From Secundilactobacillus paracollinoides DSM 15502 = JCM 11969 (GTDB lineage: Bacteria; Bacillota; Bacilli; Lactobacillales; Lactobacillaceae): a stretch of 64,000 nucleotides of DNA. Made by a program: the position numbers and the translations under genes. The stretch spans positions 23,264 through 87,263 of the forward strand of contig NZ_BBAG01000007.1 of NCBI RefSeq assembly GCF_001311135.1, in the 5' to 3' direction. Numbering within the stretch: position 1 is the first letter of the stretch; the number at the start of each line of letters is the position of its first letter. The notes below the pieces were generated by a model. The model worked only from the letters and a program-made list of their open reading frames with translations, searched no databases and was not told the DNA's origin. Of the stretch, positions 10,050 to 20,171 are shown in pieces.

Positions 10050-10168
10050 ACGTGTTTGACAAGCCAGAGGCTGCTGTGTAAGGCACTTCCGGCACAAAAT
10101 CCAGGACCGGGATTTTATGCCGAAAGCACCTTACACTCCGCCCTCTACCTGGCTTGTCAAACACTCTT
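10050..10168 (-). repeat. Long-hairpin repeat, copy 4 (inverted)
   Basis: Outer arms GTTTGACAAGCCAG and CTGGCTTGTCAAAC, stem GTGTAAGG/CCTTACAC, further pairing TTCCGGCA/TGCCG, and apex AAAATCC/GGGATTTT. Reads in reverse orientation: the family motif GAAACG lies at the left edge. It sits between the second oppA and oppB. I see no gene in 9972-10332. Confidence 0.8.
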
Positions 10169-10332
10169 AAATAAATGGTTGCTCCACCGTCTAACCACAC
10201 TGGGTGTGTTCTGATAGGTTTCGTGAGAGTGAGGATTGGGTATCCAGTCCTTACTTTTACATATATAAATCGTCATTTTACAGTCATGCTAAAATAGAAC
10301 TAGTCTGCAAATTAGAAATGAGAGGTATATTC

Positions 10333-11262
10333 ATGGCGAAGTATTTAGCAAAGCGGATATTTTATCTGCTACTGACATTATTTATCGTCATCACCGTCAC
10401 GTTCTTCATGATGAAGCTGTTACCCGGGACACCGTTGACTAACCAACAAAAACTGTCTCCTGCGCAACAACATTTGATTTTGAAACAGTACGGGTTGACT
10501 AAGCCTGTATGGCAGCAATACTTGATCTACGTTGCTGGGATCTTCCACGGGAACTTCGGGACTTCCTTCCAATTTAGTGACCAACCTGTTTCCTACCTGA
10601 TCTCTAGCCGGATCGGACCTTCACTGTTGCTTGGGTTCCAAGCGATGGTCATCGGTGTTTTGCCCGGAATCGTTTTTGGCGCTTTGGGTGCCATCAACAA
10701 GAACACCTGGATCGATTCTGGAACCACGATCATCTCAATTCTTGGGATCTCCATTCCAAGTTTCGTTCTGGCCGTTCTCCTGCAATATTACGTCGGTTTG
10801 AAGTTGGGCTGGTTCCCAATTGCCGACTGGGGCGGGTTCTCGTATACCGTTCTACCGACTCTGGCACTGGCGGCCTCGCCGTTCGCCGATACGGCCCGAT
10901 TTATTCGGACTGAAATGGTGGACGTCTTAAATTCAGATTATATTGAGTTAGCGACGGCCAAAGGAATGAGCAAGTGGGGTGTGATTTACCACCATGCGCT
11001 CCGGAACAGTTTAATTCCCGTTGTTACGATTATTGGACCGTTAGCCGTCAACATTATGACTGGGTCGATGGTGATTGAAAACATCTTCTCCGTTCCTGGT
11101 ATCGGGGAACAATTTGTGAAGTCGATCCTGACCAACGATTATCCAACCATCATGGCGGTGACCATCGTTTATAGTGTCATGCTGATGGTCGTCCTGCTGT
11201 TGACCGATATCGTTTACGGCATCATTGATCCACGGATTCGACTCACTGGGAACAGTAACTAA
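10333..11262 (+). CDS. oppB: Oligopeptide ABC transporter permease OppB
   Basis: Membrane permease of 309 residues with six predicted membrane segments, starting MAKYLAKRIFYLL. The EAA loop is seen as ATAKGMSKWGVIYHHALRNSLIPV near residue 210. An internal ATG after GAGAGG was chosen, since upstream codons lack conserved sequence. It begins the oppBCDF operon (15-bp gap to oppC) and forms the peptide channel with OppC. Confidence 0.92.
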   Translation: MAKYLAKRIFYLLLTLFIVITVTFFMMKLLPGTPLTNQQKLSPAQQHLILKQYGLTKPVWQQYLIYVAGIFHGNFGTSFQFSDQPVSYLISSRIGPSLLLGFQAMVIGVLPGIVFGALGAINKNTWIDSGTTIISILGISIPSFVLAVLLQYYVGLKLGWFPIADWGGFSYTVLPTLALAASPFADTARFIRTEMVDVLNSDYIELATAKGMSKWGVIYHHALRNSLIPVVTIIGPLAVNIMTGSMVIENIFSVPGIGEQFVKSILTNDYPTIMAVTIVYSVMLMVVLLLTDIVYGIIDPRIRLTGNSN

Positions 11263-11277
11263 TTGGGAGGAAAATAA

Positions 11278-12297
11278 ATGGCTGATCAAGTAAAACTTCC
11301 AGCAGATAGTTTTGAGCCCCTTGATAAATCGGCTCACCTGGATAGTGAAAAAATCGCAGCGCCTAACCTGACGTTCTTACAGGATGCTTGGCGGCGGTTG
11401 AGGAAAAACAAGAGTGCGGTCATTGCAATGATCATCTTGATCTTATTCTTCCTCGCGGCGTTTGGCTCCGCATTCATTTCACCACACAATCCAAATGCGG
11501 TTAACCCGCAGTTTGCAAACTTACCACCAAAGTGGCCCGGCGTTGATATTAACGGGTTGAACGGGACGTTGAACCAGGCGGGCAGCCGGGTCAATGCGTA
11601 CGCCCAAGCCCACGCCGGTTCTCATTTCTACCTCTTAGGGACCGACTACCTTGGCCGTGACCTGTTATCGCGAATCCTCTACGGGACCCGGATCTCACTG
11701 ACCGTTGCCGTGATTGCAACGGCAGTTGACCTGTTGTTCGGGGTGACCTTTGGCCTGTTTTCAGGTTGGCAAGGCGGCCGGATCGATAACTTTATGCAAC
11801 GGTTGATTGAAATTATTATGTCAATTCCACAACTGGTTGTTGTTGTGCTGTTGATCTTGGTTTTGAAACCAGGGATGATGTCGATCACCATCGCCATTGC
11901 GTTTTCAAGTTGGACCACCATGGCCCGGCTGATTCGAGCGCAAACCTTGGAATTGAAAGAACAAGAGTATGTTTTAGCAGCACGGACGCTTGGCGAGAGT
12001 TCCGTTAAAATCGCGTTTAAGCATCTGTTGCCAAACCTTTCAAGTATCATCATTATTCAAACGATGTTTACGATTCCAAGTGCGATCTTCTTCGAAGCAT
12101 TCCTGTCCTACATTGGGATCGGGATCAGTTCACCACAAGCATCACTTGGGACACTGCTGAATGATGGGCAAAAGAACTTCCAGTTCCTGCCGTATCAGAT
12201 GTGGTATCCAGCAATCGTTTTGTCGGTCATCATGATTGCGTTTAACGTGTTTGCCGATGGTTTGCGGGATGCCTTTGATCCACAAACGAAAGAGTAG
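11278..12297 (+). CDS. oppC: Oligopeptide ABC transporter permease OppC
   Basis: Second channel subunit, 339 residues. A soluble N-terminal stretch precedes the first membrane helix near residue 55. LLGTDYLGRDLLSRILYG-type sequence, typical of OppC/DppC, is near residue 120, and the EAA loop AARTLGESSVKIAFKHLLPN near residue 235. GGGAGG precedes the ATG. It lies 10 bp before oppD. Confidence 0.93.
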   Translation: MADQVKLPADSFEPLDKSAHLDSEKIAAPNLTFLQDAWRRLRKNKSAVIAMIILILFFLAAFGSAFISPHNPNAVNPQFANLPPKWPGVDINGLNGTLNQAGSRVNAYAQAHAGSHFYLLGTDYLGRDLLSRILYGTRISLTVAVIATAVDLLFGVTFGLFSGWQGGRIDNFMQRLIEIIMSIPQLVVVVLLILVLKPGMMSITIAIAFSSWTTMARLIRAQTLELKEQEYVLAARTLGESSVKIAFKHLLPNLSSIIIIQTMFTIPSAIFFEAFLSYIGIGISSPQASLGTLLNDGQKNFQFLPYQMWYPAIVLSVIMIAFNVFADGLRDAFDPQTKE

Positions 12298-12307
12298 GTG
12301 AGCGAAA

Positions 12308-13357
12308 ATGATGGAAAGTAACGAAAACATTCTCGAGGTCGAAAACCTCAAAATCAATTTCAAGACCTACGCTGGGACGGTCAAAGCCATCCGTGACGTG
12401 AGCTTCAACCTGAAAAAGGGTGAGACACTCGCCATTGTTGGGGAATCCGGTTCTGGGAAAACGGTCACGACGCGGTCCATTATGGGCCTGCTGGCGAACA
12501 ACGCCGAGGTTGAAGGCGGGACGGTCATGTTCCACGACCAAGACGTGCTGAAGATGTCTGAAAAACAGCTTCAAGACCTGCGTGGTGCAAAGATCGCTCA
12601 GATTTTCCAAGATCCCATGACGTCGTTGGATCCCACGATGCGTATCGGTCGGCAAATTGCTGAACCGCTGATGGTGCATAAGGGCATGAAAAAGGACAAG
12701 GCCATGGCCCAAGCCCTTGAAATGATGAAGCTTGTCGGTATTACGGATGCTGAAAATCGAATCAACGACTACCCGCACCAATTCTCAGGTGGGATGCGGC
12801 AACGGATCGTGATTGCCATTGCGCTGATCAACTATCCGGAGATCCTGATTGCTGACGAACCAACTACTGCGTTGGACGTGACGATTCAGGCACAGATTCT
12901 GGATCTTATGCGTGAGTTGCAGGACAAAATCTCAACGTCGATCATCTTTATCACCCATGACCTTGGTGTCGTGGCAGGGATGGCTGACCGGGTTGCTGTT
13001 ATGTATGCGGGTAAGATCGTGGAATACGGGACGGTTGACGAAATCTTCTACAACCCAAAGCACCCTTATACTTGGGGGCTGTTAAGCTCAATGCCGACGT
13101 TGGAAACCAACGACGACGAGCTGCCTTCGATTCCAGGAACGCCGCCTGATTTACTGGATCCGCCTGCTGGCGATGCGTTTGCCCCACGGAACGCGTACGC
13201 CTTAAAGATCGATACCGAACAGGAACCGCCGTTTTTCAAGGTCTCCGATACTCACTACGCCGCAACTTGGCTGCTGCATCCGGACGCCCCGAAAGTCACG
13301 CCGCCTGTTCAGATCGTGGCACGGCAAAAACAGTTTGCTGAAATGCAAAAAACTTAG
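12308..13357 (+). CDS. oppD: Oligopeptide ABC transporter ATPase OppD
   Basis: Cytoplasmic ATPase, 349 residues: Walker A GESGSGKTVT near 45-54, signature FSGGMRQRIVIA near 160, Walker B ILIADEPTTALD near 180, and H-loop ITHDLGVV. The C-terminal oligopeptide-transport domain follows from about residue 235 (NPKHPYTWGLLSSMP). It forms an ATPase pair with OppF. Confidence 0.94.
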   Translation: MMESNENILEVENLKINFKTYAGTVKAIRDVSFNLKKGETLAIVGESGSGKTVTTRSIMGLLANNAEVEGGTVMFHDQDVLKMSEKQLQDLRGAKIAQIFQDPMTSLDPTMRIGRQIAEPLMVHKGMKKDKAMAQALEMMKLVGITDAENRINDYPHQFSGGMRQRIVIAIALINYPEILIADEPTTALDVTIQAQILDLMRELQDKISTSIIFITHDLGVVAGMADRVAVMYAGKIVEYGTVDEIFYNPKHPYTWGLLSSMPTLETNDDELPSIPGTPPDLLDPPAGDAFAPRNAYALKIDTEQEPPFFKVSDTHYAATWLLHPDAPKVTPPVQIVARQKQFAEMQKT

Positions 13358-13406
13358 CTGCTGAGAAGTTATCGCACCCAGTAGAAGAAGAGGAGGAGAA
13401 GCAATA

Positions 13407-14366
13407 ATGGAAGACCACAATGCCAAAAAAGTATTGGAAGTTAGCCATTTGAAGCAGTACTTCAACGTTGGCAAAAAAGACGAAGTTAAAGCCGTTGACG
13501 ACATCTCCTTTGATATTTACGAGGGTGAGACCTTTGGGTTAGTGGGCGAATCCGGTTCTGGGAAGACCACGGCCGGTCGTGCCATTATCCACTTGTACAC
13601 ACCAACAAGCGGCTCCATCAAGTTCAATGGCGACGAAGTCATTGGCATGAAGGACAAGGCGAAAATGAAGCAGTTCCGCCGTGACATGCAGATGATCTTT
13701 CAAGATCCCTATGCCTCTTTGAATCCCCGGATGAAAGTTCGCGACATCATTGCGGAAGGCATCGACATTAATCACCTGGCAAAAACGAAGGAAGACCGTG
13801 ACAAACGGGTAGCTGAATTACTCGAAACGGTCGGCCTCAATCGCGACCACGGTTCCCGTTACCCTCATGAATTCTCAGGTGGGCAGCGGCAACGGATCGG
13901 GATTGCCCGCGCCCTTGCTGTGGAACCAAAGTTCATCATTGCTGATGAACCGATCTCAGCGTTGGATGTGTCCATTCAAGCCCAAGTTGTTAACCTGTTG
14001 AAACAACTGCAAAAGGAACGTCATTTAACGTACCTTTTCATTGCCCATGATCTGTCGATGGTCAAGTACATCAGTGACCGAATCGGTGTGTTGCATTACG
14101 GGCGGATGTTGGAAGTTGGGACGTCGGATGAAGTCTACAACCATCCGTTGCACGACTACACCCGCAGCTTGCTCTCTGCTGTGCCGATTCCTGACCCAGA
14201 GTATGAGCGGATCCGGACGCAAATCGGGTATGATCCAAAGTACGAGAAGGGCGACAAGGTACGTAAACTGGTCGAAATTGCCGATCATCACTGGGTTCAA
14301 GCCAGTGAAGACGAAATTCCAATGTATCAGAAACGTGCCCAAGAGCAGGGACTTACGGTTCTTTAA
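13407..14366 (+). CDS. oppF: Oligopeptide ABC transporter ATPase OppF
   Basis: Second ATPase, 319 residues: Walker A GESGSGKTTAGR near 46, signature FSGGQRQRIGIARA near 155, Walker B FIIADEPISALD near 175, H-loop IAHDLSMV. The C-terminal HPLHDYTRSLLSAVP segment marks the oligopeptide ATPase subfamily. A strong GAGGAGAAG site lies before the ATG. This ends the operon and is followed by a terminator. Confidence 0.94.
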   Translation: MEDHNAKKVLEVSHLKQYFNVGKKDEVKAVDDISFDIYEGETFGLVGESGSGKTTAGRAIIHLYTPTSGSIKFNGDEVIGMKDKAKMKQFRRDMQMIFQDPYASLNPRMKVRDIIAEGIDINHLAKTKEDRDKRVAELLETVGLNRDHGSRYPHEFSGGQRQRIGIARALAVEPKFIIADEPISALDVSIQAQVVNLLKQLQKERHLTYLFIAHDLSMVKYISDRIGVLHYGRMLEVGTSDEVYNHPLHDYTRSLLSAVPIPDPEYERIRTQIGYDPKYEKGDKVRKLVEIADHHWVQASEDEIPMYQKRAQEQGLTVL

Positions 14367-14376
14367 ATCGTCCGAT

Positions 14377-14411
14377 AAAAAAGGCAGTCACATTTGTGGC
14401 TGCCTTTTTTG
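14377..14411 (+). terminator. Terminator of the opp operon
   Basis: AAAAAAGGCAGTCAC pairs with GTGGCTGCCTTTTTT over a 4-nt loop. A strong intrinsic terminator. Confidence 0.9.
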
Positions 14412-14429
14412 TCGTTTGTGGATAGCTTG

Positions 14430-14980
14430 CGTTGCATTCCGCAATTTGGCACTCCGTGTGATGGCTCGCGACTGAGCTAACTCGATTTCCACTGCGTGGC
14501 TCTCGAGTGGATCTCAGTCGTCTCGCACATCAGTAACCGACCCAAGAACGGTCGCTAACTGATGTCGACACCACAGCTCCGTGCCAAATTACTCCATTCC
14601 ACTGACGTTGAACTATATTTTTACCACTGGTTAAGCATCATAATGGCGTTAAAACTAGTTTGCAGAGAATCCGCCCTCGACTGCGGGTAAAACTACTGAC
14701 AGTAATGCTTCTCACAATTTGCTATTGACAGTAACGATTGATTAACCGTCTTCGTGACACCACTTATGAAGTCTTACCTTCAATGTTAACTTTGACAAGT
14801 TTTGTAGCGAAGTGGAGCCGGTCGGCATTGCAGGCTGTGGTGTCGGTATTAGTTGGCGACCGTACTTTGGTCGGTTACTAATACGGGAGACGTAGGAGAT
14901 CCTTGAATTTCTGCCAAGAAATTCAATAGCTCCGTAGCGACCCCACCTCAGCCTGCAGGGCCGACCGGCGGAACGAAGCG
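14430..14980. repeat. 550-bp element with two folded arms, copy 1
   Basis: Non-coding element filling most of the gap between oppF and the phosphatase gene. Left arm (about 14440-14592): outer stem AATTTGGCAC/GTGCCAAATT enclosing two hairpins, CGACTGAG/CTCAGTCG and CATCAGT..CGACC/GGTCG..ACTGATG. Right arm (about 14817-14969): outer stem GCCGGTCGGC/GCCGACCGGC plus GCAGGCTG/CAGCCTGC, enclosing GTATTAGT..CGACC/GGTCG..ACTAATAC and a TTGAATTTCT/AGAAATTCAA hairpin. The right arm is a diverged inverted copy of the left. No transposase. Resembles a non-autonomous mobile element or a structured RNA; I know no named family that matches. Confidence 0.8.
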
Positions 14981-15064
14981 ACATTCTTATGCTATTTGGA
15001 TTACTTAACAATAAACTCTCAGAGTCATAAAAAAGATGCCATAACGGCACCTTTTAAATAGCGC

Positions 15065-15723
15065 TTATAAGGCATCACTAGTGTTATTAAAGTAATCCAC
15101 GTGAATATGACCATCTGTGATCGTAAGCTTCGTGACAGAGCCGTTTTCAGTTGTTTCTGAAGGATCGAGGGTGTCACTGTACCGTGAAACAATGCTGCGG
15201 ATGGTTGTACCGTGAGAGGCGACGAGGACTTTATCGCCGTCGTGGTGGGTGGCAATTAGCCGGTTAAACCCGGCGTCTAGGCGAGCCCAGAACTGCGCGT
15301 TATCTTCCGCGTCATGGTAGGGATCCTTGGCGGCAATCATGTCCTTAACCGTTTCGATGGAGTAGCCAGCAATCATTTTACTGAAAGTGTCGTACCCGTC
15401 TGGCCCGCCGATCATGTGCCAGGCTTGCAGGTCATCGTTGCCTTCAAAATAGCCGAAGTTCTCTTCACGAAAAGCAGTATCGATGGTGGCTTCGCTAACT
15501 GTTCCGGGGTTAACGGCCAGAATGTACTTGGCAGTGTTTTGGGCGCGCGGTGCATCGCTGGTGTAGGCGGCGTCAAACGGAATCACCTTAAGCCGGTCGC
15601 CGGCGTGCTTGGCATCCGCAATGCCTTTGTCAGTCAGCGGGGCGTCCACCCAGCTTGAATCCGGTGGTACTTGTTCAAATACGTTTGCCCGTGACGGACG
15701 AAATAGACTGAAAAACTTGTCAT
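15065..15723 (-). pseudogene. Histidine phosphatase (phosphoglycerate-mutase-like), frameshifted as sequenced
   Basis: Member of the RHG-motif phosphatase superfamily. With the start ATG at 15723 after TAAGGAG, the N-terminus reads FVRHGQTYLNKYHRIQ, giving the catalytic histidine. One missing G near 15653 (CAAGCTGG for CAAGGCTGG) shifts the frame before DAPLTDKGIADA. The second active-site histidine is in VASHGTTIRSI. The repaired length is about 220 residues. Substrate is unknown: many lactobacilli carry several such paralogues, and this one need not be a glycolytic mutase. Confidence 0.82.
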
Positions 15724-15781
15724 GTATAAACTCCTTAGTGCGTCTTGTAATCAAATCTTAGGTTAAGTGTAGCATATCTAT

Positions 15782-17637
15782 CTAGTTCAGTTTGCCAAGT
15801 TCACGCCGAATTCTTGGCGCGTCCTGTTTATTACTGGTAAATAAAATGTGATCATTGAGCTTTAACGGGGTATCACCGCTGGGCCGAATGAAGCGTTTTT
15901 CACGATAAATTTGTGTGATCGTGATGTCGTCAATGAAGGGCAGGTTGCGCACCTGAATGTCCACATATTTCCGGTTACGCAGACCGACTTCGTAAACGGC
16001 GGCTTCGGTGGAACTCAACAGTTCGATGGTAGATGGACTTTGAATCAACGCCCGCAGCATACTGATGTTAACGTCTTGGGTGTTGTAGACCTCTACGCCC
16101 ATCTTGATTAAGGTCTCACGCCGGTCGTCCAAAATATTGGCGTCCTCAAACCGAGCAATGACCCGTGGGACACCATATTGTTTGGCGGCCTTAGCGAGCC
16201 GGTAGTTTTCTTTTGAGTTACTCTGTCCCAAAATGATGATGTCGGTGTCAAAAACCCCTTGATCAACGAGATCGTTGGCGTTGAGATTCTCCAGCAGGAT
16301 CACGTTGGTCTCACTGTTAAACGCACTATAGTTGGTCTGCCGGTCGGTGTACATTTGCACTTGGAACCAGCCCTTCGCCAACTGTTGCGCAACGGGCACG
16401 GTCAACACGTTGGTCCCAATGAAGTGGACTTCAGTCTTTTTGAGGTCCTCTTCCTCATCTGAGTAACGCCGGTTAAAGAGCAGCGGGCCGATGACACAGG
16501 TCAAAATGGCGGCCAGCAGGAAGGCACCGGACTGTTGGCTCGTCAACTTGTTGAGGTGTTGAGCAACTTGCAACGTCGCCAAAACGACTGTCAGTGTGGT
16601 ACTGGTCATGGCGGTACCGGCAAACGCGTTAGCTTTCTTAAACCGCAGTCGCAGGATCGGGTATACCAGTGCTTGGCAAGTAAATAGGCGACAAGAAAGG
16701 CCGGAATCAATATCAGTGTTTCCCGGCTTTGGAGCAGGGTTTTCAGATTCAGCCCGACACCGCTCATGATAAAGAAGATCGGGATAAAAAAGCCGTAGCC
16801 GATGGAATCTAACCGCACCTTAGTCTCTTCGTGCGGCTCCAGCAGTTTCAATACGATCCCGGCGAGGAAAGCACCCAAGACGCCTTCTGCCCCAACCGAT
16901 TCCGCCACCGTAACAAGAGCGACGATCAAGAAGAAGGCCAAGCGGACATCCAGTTGCGTGGTGGACTTGTTGATTTTATCAAAGAACTTGAAGAACGCTT
17001 TGAACCGCCAGAATAGCAGGGCAGCGACGAGCAGAATCAGCAGTAACAGCCACAGTGATTTCGAGTGGGGACTGTAAATTGAGGCGTAAAAGGTCAGCCC
17101 CAACATTGGGACGACCTCCCCGAGGGCCGAGATGAGCAATACCGTTTGGCCAAAGGGTTTGCTGAGTAATTCTTTTTCCTTCAGCGCGGCGATGACGATG
17201 CCCAGCGAGATCGTCATGAAAATAATGGCCGCCAGCCACATATCGCTGAACAAGCCCGTTAGTTGAAAAATAAAACCCAGCAGGATGGACATGACCGCGA
17301 TACTGGCATAACTCAGGAAAGCCAGGGTTACGGCGGAGTAGCGCGGCGCTGACACGGCCTGCTTTTGCTGCAAAGGGGACAGGTCCGTTTGTTTCCGGCT
17401 GAAGAGGGAAAAGTCGATCTCCAGACCGCTCAAGAATAACAGGACGATCACCCCGACGTTTTTTAACAACGTCAACGTTTCGCTGGTGTGAATCAGATTA
17501 AACAGACTGGGACCCAGGATGACCCCGACAATGATCTCAATGACGGCCGTGGGTAATAGGGTCAGCCTGAATCGCGCCATCACGAGCGGAATAATGAGCG
17601 CGGCTAACAAAATAATGACTAGGGAAATTTGGTTCAT
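15782..17637 (-). pseudogene. Kef-type cation/proton antiporter with RCK domain, frameshifted as sequenced
   Basis: Monovalent cation:proton antiporter of the CPA2 family, fused to a cytoplasmic regulatory domain. Residues 1 to about 330 form some twelve membrane segments (VGVIVLLFLSGLEIDFSLF; GAFLAGIVLK). A TrkA-N-like nucleotide-binding fold (VHFIGTNVLTVPVAQQLA) and a TrkA-C domain (KLNDHILFTSN) follow. One missing G near 16673 (AAGCACTGG for AAGGCACTGG) breaks the frame in the last membrane segments. The start at 17637 follows GAGGTG. The repaired length is about 618 residues. A role in potassium or sodium efflux and pH control is inferred. Confidence 0.85.
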
Positions 17638-17799
17638 GAAGCACCTCACAATTGCGGTCTAAGGAACGCCGCTAAATAGGTTATCATCGCTAAAGACGAC
17701 AGTGTTGAACGCGCTTGTTTAAAAATAGTCTAATTACAACACACGCCTACGGATAAGTGGTAAAATTGACTATCGAAATTTATGGATGGAGGGGTCATT

Positions 17800-20100
17800 A
17801 TGGCTGCGACAATTAAGCAACAAGAACAAGCCCATCTTGATGATGTTGTATCAAAGATCAAGGTGGCCCAAACCAAGGCACAAACGTCGATCGATCAAGC
17901 TGAAACCGATGAAAAGGGCATTCGCGATAACTTCCAAAATGACCTGCGACTCAAGACAGATTCGTACGCCGGAATGATGGAAACGGCTTTGTCCGTTCGC
18001 CAGCAGCAACAACTGTTAGGTGAACGGCAAAATAGCTGGCAGCATGCGACGAATGAGTTGGCCACGTTAAAGAAGTTGGAAAAAACGCCGTACTTCGCGC
18101 GAATCGATTTCCACGAGGCTGGTGAGCCCAAAACGGAGACAATCTACATCGGTCTCGCATCGTTTTCAGACGAACCGGATCGTTTTCTAGTATACGATTG
18201 GCGGGCCCCGATTTCTAGTGTTTACTACGATGGCGGCCTGGGGAACGTGACTTATTTGACCCCCGATGGTGAGCAGACGGTAGACGTGAAGCTCAAACGA
18301 CAGTTCCAGATCGAAGATGGCAGCATTAAGACCGTGTTTGATACTGAAGAAGCGGTTGGCGACCAAATGTTGTTGGATGCGCTGAGCGAAAAGTCGGACA
18401 CCAAGATGAAGTCCATTGTGACCACCATTCAAAAGGAACAAAACCAAATTATCCGGGATACCAAGTCGGACCTGTTATTCGTGCAGGGCGCGGCTGGTTC
18501 CGGGAAAACGGCCGCGGTGTTACAGCGGGTGGCCTATCTGCTGTACCGGTATCGCGGTAAATTAACTTCTGGTCAGGTGGTGCTATTCTCGCCTAACCAA
18601 CTCTTTAACGACTATATTGATCAGGTGCTGCCTGAATTAGGCGAGCACAATATGGTTCAAATGACGTACTACCAGTATGCTGGTCGACGGATCCCAAAGA
18701 TGGCTGTTGAAACGCTGTCCGAACGGTTTAGCGAGGACTATTCCGATGCCGAAAAACGAATCGATACGCTGAAGGGTGGCCTGTCATTCTTTGATGCTGT
18801 TACCGCCTATGCCAACCACCTTGAAAAAGAGAACATGATCTTTAGAAACATTAATTTTAAAGGCAAGCCGTTTTTTACCAAGGAAAAGATTCATGAGATC
18901 TACTATAGTTTCAATGAAAATTATCGGCTGGGTAACCGCTTAGACGGGACGCGCGAACAGTTGATCAAGATGCTGAACCGGCGAATCAGTTCGGAAATGC
19001 GGACCAAGTGGGTCGAAGAGACTGTTCAGGACTTGAGCAAAGAAGAAATGGACAAGTTATTTGGTGACCAGCCGCGCGAATTCGATTCCGCTGATAAGGA
19101 GTTTCAATTCTTGGCACGTAAGATCGTCATGCAGGCGTTCCAGCCGATTCGTCAAGCTATTGTTCGGAACCGGTTCTTAAGCATCAATGCCCAATTTATC
19201 CACATGCTGCGCAGTTTACCGCAGATCATCGACCTCGAAAAAGCGGGCATCAGTAAGGATGATTGGAAGGCAAGTGTCAACCGGGCAATTGACCGGATCA
19301 AAGCCGGCAAGATGACGTTGAGCAATGTGTCAGCCTACCTATACTTGTTTGATAAAATGACTGGGAAAAAGGGCGAACGCGACATTCGGTACGTCTTCAT
19401 TGATGAAGTACAGGACTACACGCCGTTCCAGTTGGCATTTCTGAAATTTAGTTTCCCTCGGGCGCGGTTCACGTTGCTTGGCGATTTAAACCAGGCCATT
19501 TTTACCAAGGAAAACTCGCACACGTTACTCAGTGAATTGAGTACCATGTTCGATCCTGAAAAGACACGGGTTGTGCAATTGACACAGTCGTATCGGTCAA
19601 CCCAGCAGATCACCGACTTTACCCGACACATTTTAGTGAACGGGGAAGCTGTGACTGCCTTTGACCGGGATGGTCAAATCCCAACAGTTCTCGTGGCTTC
19701 GGATGATCACGCTGCGTTAGCTGCTACGATCAAGCAAATTCAACAAAACAATGATGACCATGAAACAACGGCCATCATTGGCAAAACGTTGAAACAATGT
19801 CGTGCGTTGTCTTCTCAGTTGCAGGAAGCTGGTGTTCGCGCTACCCTGATTCAATCAGAAAACCAACGATTAGCCTCAGGTGTGATCATTGTGCCATCCT
19901 TCTTAGCCAAGGGGCTCGAGTTTGACGCTGTAATCGTCTGGGACGCTTCTGATCGTAATTACTTTGAGGAAGACGACCGGCAACTGTTGTATACGATTTG
20001 TTCACGGGCAATGCACCGGCTGACGGTGATTGCTGGCGGCAAGTTGTCGCGGTTGTTTGAGACGGTGCCAACGGATGAATATGAACTAAGTGAGTCATAA
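17800..20100 (+). CDS. helD: RNA polymerase recycling motor HelD (UvrD-like helicase)
   Basis: SF1-type ATPase that removes stalled RNA polymerase from nucleic acid. An N-terminal coiled-coil arm (residues 1-95) would enter the polymerase secondary channel. Walker A QGAAGSGKTAA is at 229-239, Walker B YVFIDEVQDYTP near 527-538, the QSYRST motif near 603, and a C-terminal helicase motif KGLEFDAVIV near 705. It is 766 residues, usual for the Firmicute class. The ATG follows TGGAGGGG. It is intact, unlike its paralogue at 30-32 kb. Confidence 0.92.
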   Translation: MAATIKQQEQAHLDDVVSKIKVAQTKAQTSIDQAETDEKGIRDNFQNDLRLKTDSYAGMMETALSVRQQQQLLGERQNSWQHATNELATLKKLEKTPYFARIDFHEAGEPKTETIYIGLASFSDEPDRFLVYDWRAPISSVYYDGGLGNVTYLTPDGEQTVDVKLKRQFQIEDGSIKTVFDTEEAVGDQMLLDALSEKSDTKMKSIVTTIQKEQNQIIRDTKSDLLFVQGAAGSGKTAAVLQRVAYLLYRYRGKLTSGQVVLFSPNQLFNDYIDQVLPELGEHNMVQMTYYQYAGRRIPKMAVETLSERFSEDYSDAEKRIDTLKGGLSFFDAVTAYANHLEKENMIFRNINFKGKPFFTKEKIHEIYYSFNENYRLGNRLDGTREQLIKMLNRRISSEMRTKWVEETVQDLSKEEMDKLFGDQPREFDSADKEFQFLARKIVMQAFQPIRQAIVRNRFLSINAQFIHMLRSLPQIIDLEKAGISKDDWKASVNRAIDRIKAGKMTLSNVSAYLYLFDKMTGKKGERDIRYVFIDEVQDYTPFQLAFLKFSFPRARFTLLGDLNQAIFTKENSHTLLSELSTMFDPEKTRVVQLTQSYRSTQQITDFTRHILVNGEAVTAFDRDGQIPTVLVASDDHAALAATIKQIQQNNDDHETTAIIGKTLKQCRALSSQLQEAGVRATLIQSENQRLASGVIIVPSFLAKGLEFDAVIVWDASDRNYFEEDDRQLLYTICSRAMHRLTVIAGGKLSRLFETVPTDEYELSES

Positions 20101-20171
20101 TGGTAGTTGTGCCAAGTGCGAATCGTTGAGATGCGTGACTTGGTGCTTTTTGTATGGTTGGTGATAAGGTC

